A DNA stretch of 64,000 nucleotides, taken from G965227875 sp965227875. Its GTDB lineage: Bacteria; Pseudomonadota; Alphaproteobacteria; Rhizobiales; JAJFHC01. A program made the translations under genes and the position numbers. The notes below the pieces were generated by a model that was given only the letters and a program-made list of their open reading frames with translations, was not told the DNA's origin and ran no database searches. The stretch is taken from the NCBI GenBank assembly GCA_965227875.1, contig OZ245783.1, forward strand, positions 1,612,001-1,676,000, in the 5' to 3' direction. Of the stretch, positions 26,787 through 35,454 are shown piece by piece. Numbering within the stretch: the first letter of the stretch is position 1; each line of letters begins with the position of its first letter.

Positions 26787-27251
26787 ATGAACGTTGAAAC
26801 CGCCGTTTCGTCCGTCAACAACTGGCTGCAGACGATCGCCGCGGACACACCTATCACCATGGACGACGACCTTCAGTGCGCGGTGAAGTCCGAGACGGGA
26901 ACGGACGTCCTGCTGCAGGTCATCGACGACAACCGGCTCCTCAACCTCTACGCCCCCGTGATGGACCTGGGCGGCGATCCCGACCCGCACATGCTGCAGA
27001 AGGCGCTGGAGCTCAATCTCTACCAGTTGAGCCTCAACGGTTTCGTCATGGCCTACGACCCCGTGGCGCAGGCGCTCGTGCTCAACAAGAACATCGAGAT
27101 CGACGGCGGCCGCGACGTGGACCTCGGGGCCATCCTGACGATATTCGCCGGTACGGCGGAAGCGGCCAGGGCCACGTTCGGCGAAATGGGCTCCGGCCCG
27201 GCCCAACACCCGGCCGGGACCGAGGACGGCTCCTATCTTCTGAAGATCTAG
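26787..27251 (+). CDS. CesT/SycE-like type III secretion chaperone family protein
   Basis: 154-aa small acidic protein with the CesT-like pattern: an N-terminal helix (VNNWLQTIAADT), then beta strands (LQCAVKSETGTDVLLQVI, LLNLYAPVMDL), then the conserved helix MLQKALELNLYQLSLNGFVMAYD. Class I chaperones are usually encoded next to their effector, and the next gene 17 bp downstream is a TNT-domain toxin. The start is ATG 26787, not the longer arginine-rich frame. No secretion apparatus is in the window, so the export route is open. Confidence 0.72.
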   Translation: MNVETAVSSVNNWLQTIAADTPITMDDDLQCAVKSETGTDVLLQVIDDNRLLNLYAPVMDLGGDPDPHMLQKALELNLYQLSLNGFVMAYDPVAQALVLNKNIEIDGGRDVDLGAILTIFAGTAEAARATFGEMGSGPAQHPAGTEDGSYLLKI

Positions 27252-27268
27252 CTCCGGGAGAATACGTC

Positions 27269-28036
27269 ATGGCGTCAGTCGGCAAGGTGGGGACAACGGT
27301 GGTCAGGAGGCTGGCCGGCGGCGCGGCGAAGTCTGCTGCAAAGACCGCGGCACGGACCGCGGGCAGCCATGTGCACAAATTCTCCAAGTCGTCGCACACG
27401 ATGCCGCACTCCAAGACCAGCCAGACATTCCGGTTGAGACCCCACACGGGATTGCGGACACATATGCGTTTCGATATGTCGAAGTCGCAGATGCGGTTCG
27501 CGTCGACGAAGGCCCTTCAGGTCCAACTGCCGAAGACGGCCCCCCATACGGAACCGACGAAAGGCAAACCGGTCTCCGGCGACACGACGAAACCGCTCGG
27601 GCCCTCGTCGAACGTGCCGACGTCGAAGCAGCTGGACACGGCCAGGAGCATCGGACTTCCCGACGGCCTGACGACGGTTTACGTCACCGAGTCCGGTGAC
27701 ATTCTGTGGCCGGAGGACGACGGGTTCGTGGAGGGCACCCGCCAGGGAACCACCCTCGAAGTCGGCAAGAAGCTCGAGCGCATCGGCGGCGACCGCGGCC
27801 GGTTCACCTCCGACGAGGGGACCTCGTTCGAGGAACGCTCGATCCTGCCCAAGCAGCAGCACGATCCGGTCAGGCTGCTGGAAGTCATGAAACCCTTCGA
27901 TGTCGAGCAAGGCACGGTCGCACCGTGGTTCGGATACCCGGGCGGCGGCACGCAACAGTTCACCGGGGACCAGACCATCGGCGACCTCATCGAGCGCGGC
28001 TACCTTGTCGAGTTGATAGTACCGGAGGAGAAATGA
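27269..28036 (+). CDS. TNT-domain toxin (predicted NAD+ glycohydrolase)
   Basis: 255 aa. The basic, Ser/Thr/His/Lys-rich N-terminus (about 1-130) has no classical signal peptide and may be the secretion and chaperone-binding region. The C-terminal about 110 residues match the TNT (tuberculosis necrotizing toxin) fold: GDILWPEDDGF, GRFTSDEGTSFEERSILP, APWFGYPGGGTQQF and LIERGYLVELIV, including the Arg of EERS and the Gln of GGGTQ seen in active members. TNT enzymes destroy NAD+ in target cells. It is sandwiched between a CesT-like chaperone gene and a small acidic protein. ATG 27269 has GGGAG eight bases upstream. Confidence 0.82.
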   Translation: MASVGKVGTTVVRRLAGGAAKSAAKTAARTAGSHVHKFSKSSHTMPHSKTSQTFRLRPHTGLRTHMRFDMSKSQMRFASTKALQVQLPKTAPHTEPTKGKPVSGDTTKPLGPSSNVPTSKQLDTARSIGLPDGLTTVYVTESGDILWPEDDGFVEGTRQGTTLEVGKKLERIGGDRGRFTSDEGTSFEERSILPKQQHDPVRLLEVMKPFDVEQGTVAPWFGYPGGGTQQFTGDQTIGDLIERGYLVELIVPEEK

Positions 28037-28079
28037 TGCTGCCCGAGCATCCGCAACATGAACCGGGGAGCCGGAAAGC

Positions 28080-28394
28080 GTGACCCTGCAAACCGATCTG
28101 GAAAAGAGCATCGCGCTTCTCGCCCATGCCCTCGAGGCCTCCGGCGTACCCTCCTCCCGCTATGCCCTGCCGGGACACGACCCCGACGAGGTCCTGGAAG
28201 ACCGCCTCGTCCTCGAGCAGGCCGACGACGCGGCCTGGACGGTCTATTACGTCGAGCGCGGCGAACGAACGCAGACCGCGAGGTTCGACCGCTACCAGGA
28301 CGCGACGAAATATCTCTTCTGGTCGCTCACGTCCGCGCCCAGCCAATGGGCCTTCCGTGTCGCCTGGGAACAGGAGACCGGCCTCACCTTCTGA
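28080..28394 (+). CDS. probable immunity protein for the TNT toxin
   Basis: 104-aa acidic cytosolic protein (VLEDRLVLEQADDAAWTVYY, RFDRYQDATKYLFWSLT). The GTG start at 28080 has GGGGAG upstream and lies 43 bp after the toxin stop. Size, acidity, absence of signal and position directly behind a predicted NAD+ glycohydrolase are those of cognate immunity factors. The assignment is from context, not from a recognised catalytic family. Confidence 0.65.
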   Translation: MTLQTDLEKSIALLAHALEASGVPSSRYALPGHDPDEVLEDRLVLEQADDAAWTVYYVERGERTQTARFDRYQDATKYLFWSLTSAPSQWAFRVAWEQETGLTF

Positions 28395-28488
28395 GCGGCA
28401 GAAGACCGCGGCCGCATCTCTGCAATTGGAATTCACGCGCACTTGCTGGCACTATCGTGACGTCAAGCCGGGCAGGAGAAAGTGACCC

Positions 28489-29613
28489 ATGCCGGAGAAG
28501 CCGGACGTTGTGCGCGCGGCACAGATCGACGTACGCTATGCGGAAGCGCTCGTGGCCAGCGGTCTCGTCGATGACGTGTCCGATATCGTCGCCCTCGATC
28601 CGCGCCCCTACAGATATGCCGAGGGCGAGTTCATCTGCCGCCACGGCGACCCGGTCGAGAGCCTCTGGGTCATCGTCAACGGTTCCGTCGCCGTGCGGCA
28701 GGACAACACGACCTATTTCGTCCGCCGGCGGAACGAAGTGGTCGGCGAGCAGCATATCGTCGGCAACGGATATCACCGCATCTACGACCTCGTGGCCGCG
28801 GAAAGCAGCGTCGAACTGCTCGTCATCACGAAAGCCGCGATCGAGGCCCATCCGGAAGCGGGCGCGCTCTGGCGGAACATCGCGAAGATCATCTCCCTGA
28901 AACTGCGCAACGCGAGCCGAAAGGCGGCGTCTCTGAGCCACCAGCTGGAGGACGACACCCGGATCCTCCACGCCTATACCAACGAGTATGCGCTGAGACG
29001 CCGCCTGCAGTCGGGCGGGGACCAGCTGGCGGAATACAAGGTGGACCGCGCCATCATCTGGTTCTCCGACGTCGTCGACTTCAGCCGCCACACGCTGTCC
29101 CTCGCCCCGGACCGCACAGCCGACATCGTCCAGCGCTTCTTCAACGCCCAGACCACCCCGATCGTGTCGCGCGGGGGGCATGTCGACAAGTTCATCGGCG
29201 ACGGGCTCATGGCGTTCTGGGTGCTGCCCGAGCAAAGCGGGGGCGGCGAACGGGAGTTCACCGATGCCTTGCGGGCCGCGGAAGACGCGGTCCGGGCGGT
29301 GGGCGAGATCGCCATCGGTTCGACGCCGCTGCGGCTGCGTGTCGGCCTGCACGTGGGGCTCGTCCTGAGCGGCGACTTCGGCTCGGCCACGCGCCACCAG
29401 TTCACCCTCATCGGGACGGAGGTCAACAAGGCCGCGCGCCTCGAGCAGATCCATGCCGAAGACATCCGGGGAGCAGACGCCGCAAGCCTCGGCGACATCC
29501 GGCTGAGCGAGGAGTTCCGCGGCGAACTGGGCGACCCGATCAAACGCAAATACGCACACCGCTTCGTCGCGACCGCAAAAAACATCGGCGAGATGGTCGT
29601 CTACACCGGCTGA
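28489..29613 (+). CDS. class III adenylate/guanylate cyclase with N-terminal cNMP-binding domain
   Basis: 374 aa. A cyclic-nucleotide-binding beta-roll (about 40-125: EGEFICRHGDPVESLWVIV) is followed by a short helical linker and a class III cyclase domain (about 180-370). Metal Asp lies in IWFSDVVDFSRH and in GGHVDKFIGDGLMAFW, which also carries the purine-contact Lys; transition-state residues lie in GTEVNKAARLEQ. Cytosolic, probably producing cAMP with nucleotide feedback. It follows the toxin cassette in the same direction by about 95 bp, but a functional link is unproven. Confidence 0.9.
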   Translation: MPEKPDVVRAAQIDVRYAEALVASGLVDDVSDIVALDPRPYRYAEGEFICRHGDPVESLWVIVNGSVAVRQDNTTYFVRRRNEVVGEQHIVGNGYHRIYDLVAAESSVELLVITKAAIEAHPEAGALWRNIAKIISLKLRNASRKAASLSHQLEDDTRILHAYTNEYALRRRLQSGGDQLAEYKVDRAIIWFSDVVDFSRHTLSLAPDRTADIVQRFFNAQTTPIVSRGGHVDKFIGDGLMAFWVLPEQSGGGEREFTDALRAAEDAVRAVGEIAIGSTPLRLRVGLHVGLVLSGDFGSATRHQFTLIGTEVNKAARLEQIHAEDIRGADAASLGDIRLSEEFRGELGDPIKRKYAHRFVATAKNIGEMVVYTG

Positions 29614-30301
29614 AACAGCCGCCATCGAAGAACCCGAAACAGACATCCCCCAAGCGGACACCACCCCCGAGGCCCCGATCGCTCCCCGACCCGCACCCGC
29701 ACGCATGGGCGGAAAGCACAGCCCCCGAAGCCCCGGGCCCGCCCCAGGGTCCAACGGCGGTCCGGCGAATCGCCGCACGGCCAATGGGTCCCGGATCAGG
29801 GTCCGGGACTTCGGAGATGGCGGATGGTTTTCGGGCTGGGTCCGGGACTTCGGAGATTGTAGAAAGATTTCGGGCTGGGGGCAGTGACTTCGGGGGAGGC
29901 GATGGATGGTTTCCGGGTCGGCAACCGGGACTGCGGAGGCGGCGGTTACCCCGTTCGCGCAGCACCCGTGTCCCGGAAATCCGTCAGGATTGTCCGGGAC
30001 CGTTCCGAACTCCGGAAACAACCCGCAATGCCGCGCGCGCAAGCCTCACGCGAACGCAAACAACCACGAAGCCCCGGGCTCGACCCGGGGCCCAATGGCA
30101 GTCCGGCGGATCGCGGCACGGCCAATAGGTCCCGGATCGGGGTCCGGGACTTCGGAAACAGGAAAATTCCGGGCCGGGGGCCGAGACTTCGGAGACGGCG
30201 GATGGTTTCCGGGCCGGCAACTAGGACCGCGGAAGTGGCGGGGGCCCGCGGGAGATGCATCCGAGATTGCTTGCGGTTGCTGGCAGGCGTAGACAGGGCG
30301 G
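29614..30301. repeat. intergenic repeat block
   Basis: About 690 bp without a gene. It contains repeated GGTCCGGGACTTCGGA motifs separated by GGCGGATGGTTT-type spacers, CCCCGGGC-TCGACCCGGGG palindromes and one copy of hairpin module A near 29969-30003 (CCCGGAAATCC, GTCA, GGATTGTCCGGG). Confidence 0.8.
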
Positions 30302-31516
30302 ATGTCTTCGTCGGTTCCCGACCGTTCCCGCAACAGGCTGATCCTCGGCGTCGCCTGCACCGCGCACATCGTCCAGGACGGCCTCAACGCCGCCCTCTAC
30401 GTGCTGCTGCCGGTGCTCGCACAGGCGTTCGGGCTGACCTACGCCCAGGTCGGACTCGTGCGCGCGGTGAACACCGGCATCATGTGCGTGCTGGAACTGC
30501 CCTCGGGGATCCTCGCGGAACGCTTCGGGGAACGCCGGCTGCTCGTCTTCGGGCTCGCCTGCGCCGGCGCCGGCTACCTGCTGCTCTCGGCGGCCGGCGG
30601 GCTCGCCACCATCACCGCCTGCCTGGCGGTCGTTGGCATGGGCGCGGCCTTCCAGCACGCGCTTTCATCCTCGCTCGTCACGCAGGCCTTCCCCGTCGGA
30701 CGGCGGCGCTCCGCGCTCGGGCTCTACAATTCCTCGGGCGACGCGGGCAAGCTCGTCTTCACCGGCCTCTTCAGTCTCGCCGCCGGGGCAGGCCTCACCT
30801 GGCAGGCGACCGTCGGCGTCTTCGGCATTGCCGCGCTGTGTGCCGCGGGGGCGACGGCCGTCATCCTCGCCCGCGTCGCCGCCGGCGCGCGGCCCGCCGC
30901 CTCCCGCGCTCCCGGGGACACGCCGGGCCCGGGCGGCTGGGGCATCACCGACCGCACCGGGTTCACCGCGCTCAACGTGGTCGTCTTCCTCGACACTGCG
31001 GTACAGGCCGGTTTCTTTACCTTCATCGCCTTTCTCGTCGCCGAACGCGGCGTCGGCACCGGGCTTGCCTCGACCGCGATCGCGCTCACCCTGGCCGGCG
31101 GCATGTTCGGCAAGGCCGGCTGCGGCTATCTCGCCGACCGGCTGGGCATCCGCATGTCCTTCGGCCTCGTCCAGGCGGCGACGGCGGCGGGCATCGCCGC
31201 CCTTCTCGTCGTTCCGACCGCGCTGGTGTTCTTCATGCTGCCGGTCCTCGGCGTTTTCCTGCAGGGGTCGACCTCGATCACCTATGGTGCGGTCAACGAC
31301 TATCTCAGCGGCGAAAAGACCTCGCGGGGCTTCGCGCTCATCTATTCGCTGTCCGGCCTGTCGGGCGTCGCCGGCCCGGTCCTCTTCGGCGTGATCGGCG
31401 ACGCTCATGGCCTGGAGGCCGCGATGGGCGCCATGATCGCCATCACCCTCCTTGCCGTGCCGCCCGTCCTGTGGATGCGGCGCGAGGCGGGCGCCGCCGC
31501 CGGCGCCCACGGCTGA
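30302..31516 (+). CDS. MFS transporter
   Basis: 404-aa inner-membrane major facilitator with about 12 hydrophobic segments. The cytoplasmic loop between helices 2 and 3 reads GILAERFGERR, and the equivalent in the second half is GYLADRLGIR. Between the halves lies a short hydrophilic loop (AGARPAASRAPGDTPGPGG). Substrate unknown; an efflux role is as likely as uptake. It stands alone behind a repeat block. ATG 30302. Confidence 0.88.
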   Translation: MSSSVPDRSRNRLILGVACTAHIVQDGLNAALYVLLPVLAQAFGLTYAQVGLVRAVNTGIMCVLELPSGILAERFGERRLLVFGLACAGAGYLLLSAAGGLATITACLAVVGMGAAFQHALSSSLVTQAFPVGRRRSALGLYNSSGDAGKLVFTGLFSLAAGAGLTWQATVGVFGIAALCAAGATAVILARVAAGARPAASRAPGDTPGPGGWGITDRTGFTALNVVVFLDTAVQAGFFTFIAFLVAERGVGTGLASTAIALTLAGGMFGKAGCGYLADRLGIRMSFGLVQAATAAGIAALLVVPTALVFFMLPVLGVFLQGSTSITYGAVNDYLSGEKTSRGFALIYSLSGLSGVAGPVLFGVIGDAHGLEAAMGAMIAITLLAVPPVLWMRREAGAAAGAHG

Positions 31517-31726
31517 ACCGGACCATCTCGGAAATTTTTTTTCGCGCCGGGCGGCTTGCCCGGAGCCCAGGGATTCCGCGCGACCCGCCGCACCCTCGCC
31601 CCGGCAAACGAAGGCCTGCCCCGAGAAAAATTTGGCTTCCGATGAAACCGATCCGCCCGACGGCCCGTAAATCCCTCTGTCCCTCCCCAAGGACACACCC
31701 ACATTCCGAAACAAGGGAGTACCCGA

Positions 31727-32284
31727 ATGACCGTCATCAGGAAAACAGCAATCGCAGCAGCAACCGCTCTCGCCCTGGGCGCCGGCGCCGCTTTCGCCAG
31801 CAACCCCATGGTCGGCGGCGCGCCCATGTATGCCGACAAGAACATCGTCGAGAACGCCGTCAACTCCAAGGACCACGAAACGCTGGTCGCCGCCGTCAAG
31901 GCCGCCGGTCTCGTCGACACCCTGGCCGGCAAGGGTCCGTTCACGGTATTCGCGCCGACCGACGATGCGTTTGCCGCTCTTCCCGCGGGCACCGTCGAAA
32001 GCCTGCTGAAGCCGGAGAACAAGGACCAGCTCACCAAGATCCTGACCTGTCACGTGGTGGCGGCCGACGCCATGTCCGGTGCGATCAAGAAGATGATCGA
32101 CGACGACAATGGCGCCCATCCGGTCAAGACGGTCGGCGGCTGTGAATTCACCGCCATGTACGAAGGTGACACCGTCAAGATCAAGGACGGCCAGGGCAAC
32201 GTCGCCAACGTCACGATCGCCGATGTCGACCAGTCGAACGGCGTCATCCACGTGATCGACAAGGTGCTTCTGCCCGCGTCGTGA
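31727..32284 (+). CDS. secreted fasciclin (FAS1) domain protein
   Basis: 185 aa. An N-terminal signal peptide (TAIAAATALALGAGAAFAS) is followed by a single FAS1 domain (about 40-183) with the typical motifs LVAAVKAAGLVDTLAGKGPFTVFAPTDDAFAALP and GVIHVIDKVLLP (interrupted here for length by unquoted residues). Such proteins act in adhesion or at the cell surface. RBS AAGGGAG precedes ATG 31727; an intrinsic terminator follows. Confidence 0.95.
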   Translation: MTVIRKTAIAAATALALGAGAAFASNPMVGGAPMYADKNIVENAVNSKDHETLVAAVKAAGLVDTLAGKGPFTVFAPTDDAFAALPAGTVESLLKPENKDQLTKILTCHVVAADAMSGAIKKMIDDDNGAHPVKTVGGCEFTAMYEGDTVKIKDGQGNVANVTIADVDQSNGVIHVIDKVLLPAS

Positions 32285-32319
32285 TCACGGACAACGACGC
32301 ATCCTCCGGATGACGTCGG

Positions 32320-32357
32320 GCCGGCGCTGCCTTGCGGAGCGGCGCCGGCTTTTTTTT
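32320..32357 (+). terminator. intrinsic terminator of the fasciclin gene
   Basis: GCCGGCGC (32320-32327) pairs with GCGCCGGC (32342-32349) and is followed directly by eight T. Confidence 0.92.
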
Positions 32358-32378
32358 CGCTGTGCCGCCCCCGGACCG

Positions 32379-32741
32379 TCAGCGGGCGAAGCCGGCGAGA
32401 GGCGCCATCGGCGTCGTGCCCAGGTCGGCAAGCGCCTTGCGCACCCGTTCGTCGGGCGCGCCGTAGGCGGTGATGCCCGTCGGCTTCGCGAGCGCGAACA
32501 GCCGGTCGATATAGCCGCCGCCCTTCACGTTGGAGAGATGGGTCAGCGTCGCGTCCGAATCCGCATAGCGCTCGTAGAGATGGCAGGTGGCGCCATCGTC
32601 GGAGAGGAACCATTCATAGGCAAGCGCGCCCGGCTCCCCTGCCCTGGTCACCTCGGACATTTCGGCGGCGAGCGCCTTGAATTCGTCCAGCTTGCCCTCG
32701 TTCACCGCAAGCTTCAGTACCCATTGCACATGGGTGCTCAT
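32379..32741 (-). CDS. antibiotic biosynthesis monooxygenase (ABM) domain protein
   Basis: 120-aa dimeric alpha/beta ferredoxin-like ABM protein (WVLKLAVNEGKLDEFKALAAEM, ALAYEWFLSDDGATCHLYERY). Members include cofactor-free quinol monooxygenases and stress proteins; the substrate is unknown. Convergent with the fasciclin gene. Confidence 0.85.
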   Translation of the reverse strand: MSTHVQWVLKLAVNEGKLDEFKALAAEMSEVTRAGEPGALAYEWFLSDDGATCHLYERYADSDATLTHLSNVKGGGYIDRLFALAKPTGITAYGAPDERVRKALADLGTTPMAPLAGFAR

Positions 32742-32857
32742 GTCGTCTCCTCCCGTTCGGTCCGGCGGGTCTTTCGCTCCCGCGCATCGTTCGCGGCGGA
32801 ACAGTATGGGCTTTGCCTCCTCCTGTCACCGCCGCCATGACGAAAGCGCCATGAGGA

Positions 32858-33496
32858 TCAGCCCGTGAGATCGCCCGACGCGACGAGATCGACGCCGCAG
32901 CGGCGCAACGCCTTGCGAGCTTCCTCCGCCGTCCCGTTCATGTCTATGGCCCGGCAGGCGTCCTCGACGACGAACGTCTCGAACCCGCGCTGGCGCGCGT
33001 CCTCGGCCGAGAAGCGCACGCAGAAATCGAAGGCGAGCCCACAGCAGAACACCCGTTCGAAGCTCCGTTCGCGCAGGTACCCCGCAAGTCCCGTGGGGGT
33101 CTTGCGGTCGTTCTCGAAAAACGCCGAATAGCTGTCGATCTCCCGGCGAAACCCCTTGCGGATGACCAGCTCCGCGCTGCCGGCCTCGAGCTCGTCGTGG
33201 AAGGCCGCACCGGGTGTGCCCTGGATGCAATGATCCGGCCACAGCGTCTGGCGGCCATAGGCGACCGTGATCTCGCTGAACGGCGCCGCCCCGTCATGGC
33301 TCGACGCAAAGGACTCGTGCCCGGCCGGATGCCAGTCCTGGGTCAGGACGACATGGTCGAACGCCCGCGCCAGCTGGTTCACCACCGGTACCACCTCGTC
33401 CCCTCCAGGCACGGCAAGCGCCCCGCCCAGGCAAAAGTCGTTCTGTACGTCGATGATCAGGAGAACGTCCCGCTTGCGCGGTGTGAGTGTTGCCAT
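32858..33496 (-). CDS. pncA: nicotinamidase
   Basis: 212-aa cysteine hydrolase that converts nicotinamide to nicotinate in NAD salvage. The catalytic triad is Asp in LLIIDVQNDF, Lys in LVIRKGFRR and Cys in VFCCGLAFDFCV; metal ligands lie in LTQDWHPAGHESFA. The start is ATG at 33494-33496 (MATLTPRKRD); the longer frame runs into the upstream repeat block. Lone gene. Confidence 0.93.
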   Translation of the reverse strand: MATLTPRKRDVLLIIDVQNDFCLGGALAVPGGDEVVPVVNQLARAFDHVVLTQDWHPAGHESFASSHDGAAPFSEITVAYGRQTLWPDHCIQGTPGAAFHDELEAGSAELVIRKGFRREIDSYSAFFENDRKTPTGLAGYLRERSFERVFCCGLAFDFCVRFSAEDARQRGFETFVVEDACRAIDMNGTAEEARKALRRCGVDLVASGDLTG

Positions 33497-34454
33497 GGTG
33501 CGGTCCTGCTTGTTGTCGTGTTCACGGTGCGCCCGACTATAAGCCCGCCCGCATCGACGGCGAAACCCGCATCTGCCGCACGGCATGCGTCCACCGTCTT
33601 CATCCGGCGAGCCAACCCCGATCGCACACGCCCTGTGGCAGAAGACCACTTGCCCCACCACGCCATTGCCGGGCCTGCCCCGGCAACCCAGCCCCAAACA
33701 TACGCCCGCCGAACCGCTGGATACCCGGGTCAAGCCCGGGCAAAGCGAGTGAGGAGAACTCCACGCAGATACACCGGCACCACCAGACGCTCCAGCCTTA
33801 CGAAAAGACACTTCGACCGCATCGTCTATTGGCTCCGCCCCCTACCCCCGCCTTTGCCGGGCCCGACCCGGCAACCCAGCCCCAAACACACGCGCCCGCC
33901 GAACTGCTGGATACCCGGATCACGCCCGGGCACGGCGATGAAGGGAAGTCCCGTGCGAATGCACCCGCACCCGTCGACGGCCCGTGTCTCATGAAAAGCT
34001 ACCGCGGGCGCGGCGGCCACTGAACTCCACATCCCCACCCCGCATTTGCCGGGCGCGACCCGGCAATCCAGCCACAAACGCACACACCCGCCGAACTGCT
34101 GGATACCCGGGTCAAGCCCGGGCACGGCGATGAAGGGAAGTCCCGTGCGAATACACCCACACCCGTCGACAGCCCGTGTCTCACGAAAAGCCGCAGCGAG
34201 CGCAGCGGTCACTGAACCCCACATCCCCACCTCGCATTTGCCGGGCGCGACCCGGCAATCCAGCCACGAGCACACACCCGCCGAAACGCTGGATACCCGG
34301 GTCGAGCCCGGGCAAGACGAAGAAGAGAAGTCTCGTGCGGAGGCCCGGCGTCGACACGCACACACAGCGACGACGTCAGACATTTCGACGGCAGATGACC
34401 TGCAGGAACGTATCTGACTCGAAAGCGTACAAAACCACTGCGGGAGCGTCCCCG
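33497..34454. repeat. tandem repeat array, about 190-bp period, four copies
   Basis: Non-coding. The landmark GAA(C/A)-GCTGGATACCCGG recurs at about 33711, 33901, 34093 and 34283 (spacings 190, 192, 190). Each unit carries two palindromes, CCGGGC...GACCCGGCAA and ACCCGGGTC-AAGCCCGGGC. The array continues after the GIY-YIG gene. Confidence 0.9.
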
Positions 34455-34742
34455 ATGGCGACCGGCTACGTATACATCCTCGCCAGTCGCAGGGCCGGCA
34501 CACTCTATGTCGGCATGACAGCAGATCTTGTCCGACGGGTGTTCGAGCACAAGACCGGCACCCCTGGCAGCTTCACGCAAAGATACCGTGTGGATCGCCT
34601 CGTGCATTTCGAGGTCTACGACGACATCGCCGACGCCAGGCAGCGAGAGAGAAACCTCAAGCACTGGCCGCGGCGCTGGAAGATCGCGCTCATCGAACGA
34701 ACCAATCCCGAATGGCGCGACCAGCGGGAGAAGATCGCCTGA
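34455..34742 (+). CDS. stand-alone GIY-YIG nuclease domain protein
   Basis: 95-aa single-domain protein of the YhbQ/UPF0213-like GIY-YIG family: motif GYVYILASRRAGTLYVGMT, Arg in DLVRRVFEHK, and ARQRERNLKHWPRRWKIALI with the catalytic Glu. ATG 34455. The gene is embedded between two arrays of the same about 190-bp repeat. These small nucleases are often present in several copies per alphaproteobacterial genome; their targets are not established. Confidence 0.9.
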   Translation: MATGYVYILASRRAGTLYVGMTADLVRRVFEHKTGTPGSFTQRYRVDRLVHFEVYDDIADARQRERNLKHWPRRWKIALIERTNPEWRDQREKIA

Positions 34743-35454
34743 CCATCCACCCCGTCTTTGCCGGGGCTTGTCCCGGCAATCCAGCCACGAACACATACGC
34801 CCGCCTAACCGCTGGATGCCCGGGTCAAGCCCGGGCAAGGTGAGGGAGGGAAACCCCGCGCGGATCCGCCGGCACCAGCAATTGGGCTGCATCTTCTGAA
34901 ACTGATGCCGTAAATCCGGTAGCCAATGGCTCCGTCCCCCCACCCGCCTTTGCCGGGCTTGTCCCGGCAATCCAGCCTCAAACACACACCCGCCGAACCG
35001 CTGGATGCCCGGGTCAAGCCCGGGCAAAACGAGGGAGAGAAACCCCGCGCGGATCCGCCGGCACCAGCAATTGGCCTGCATCTTCTGAAACTGATGCCGT
35101 AAATCCGGTAGCCAATGGCTCCGTCCCCCCACCCGCCTTTGCCGGGCCTGACCCGGCAATCCAGCCACGAACACCTACGCCCGCCGAACCGCTGGATGCC
35201 CGGGTCAAGCCCGGGCAATACGAGAGAGGGAAGACCTGTGTGAGACTGCCTGCGCCAGTAGACGGTATGGATCTTGCGGTAAGCGGAGTGATAACCGGCC
35301 TTAACCGCCCACCCCCCGCCTTTGCCGGGCCTGACCCGGCAATCCAGCCACGAACACCTACGCCCGCCGAGCCACTGGGTCCCACGGTCAGGCCCGTGCA
35401 AGGCGAGGGAGCGAAACGCCGCGCGGATACGCCGGCGCACGCAGACGGCCTGCG
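34743..35454. repeat. tandem repeat array, about 190-bp period, second part
   Basis: Non-coding continuation of the array before the GIY-YIG gene. Landmarks lie at about 34806, 34995, 35186 and 35369 (spacings 189, 191, 183). The units are more alike within this part, for example 34840-34935 and 35030-35125 are nearly identical. Confidence 0.9.

Noticed and set aside
33497..35454. CCCGGG palindromes as Rho-independent terminators
   Set aside because: The hairpins lack T runs and occur many times in tandem; they are better described as repeats.
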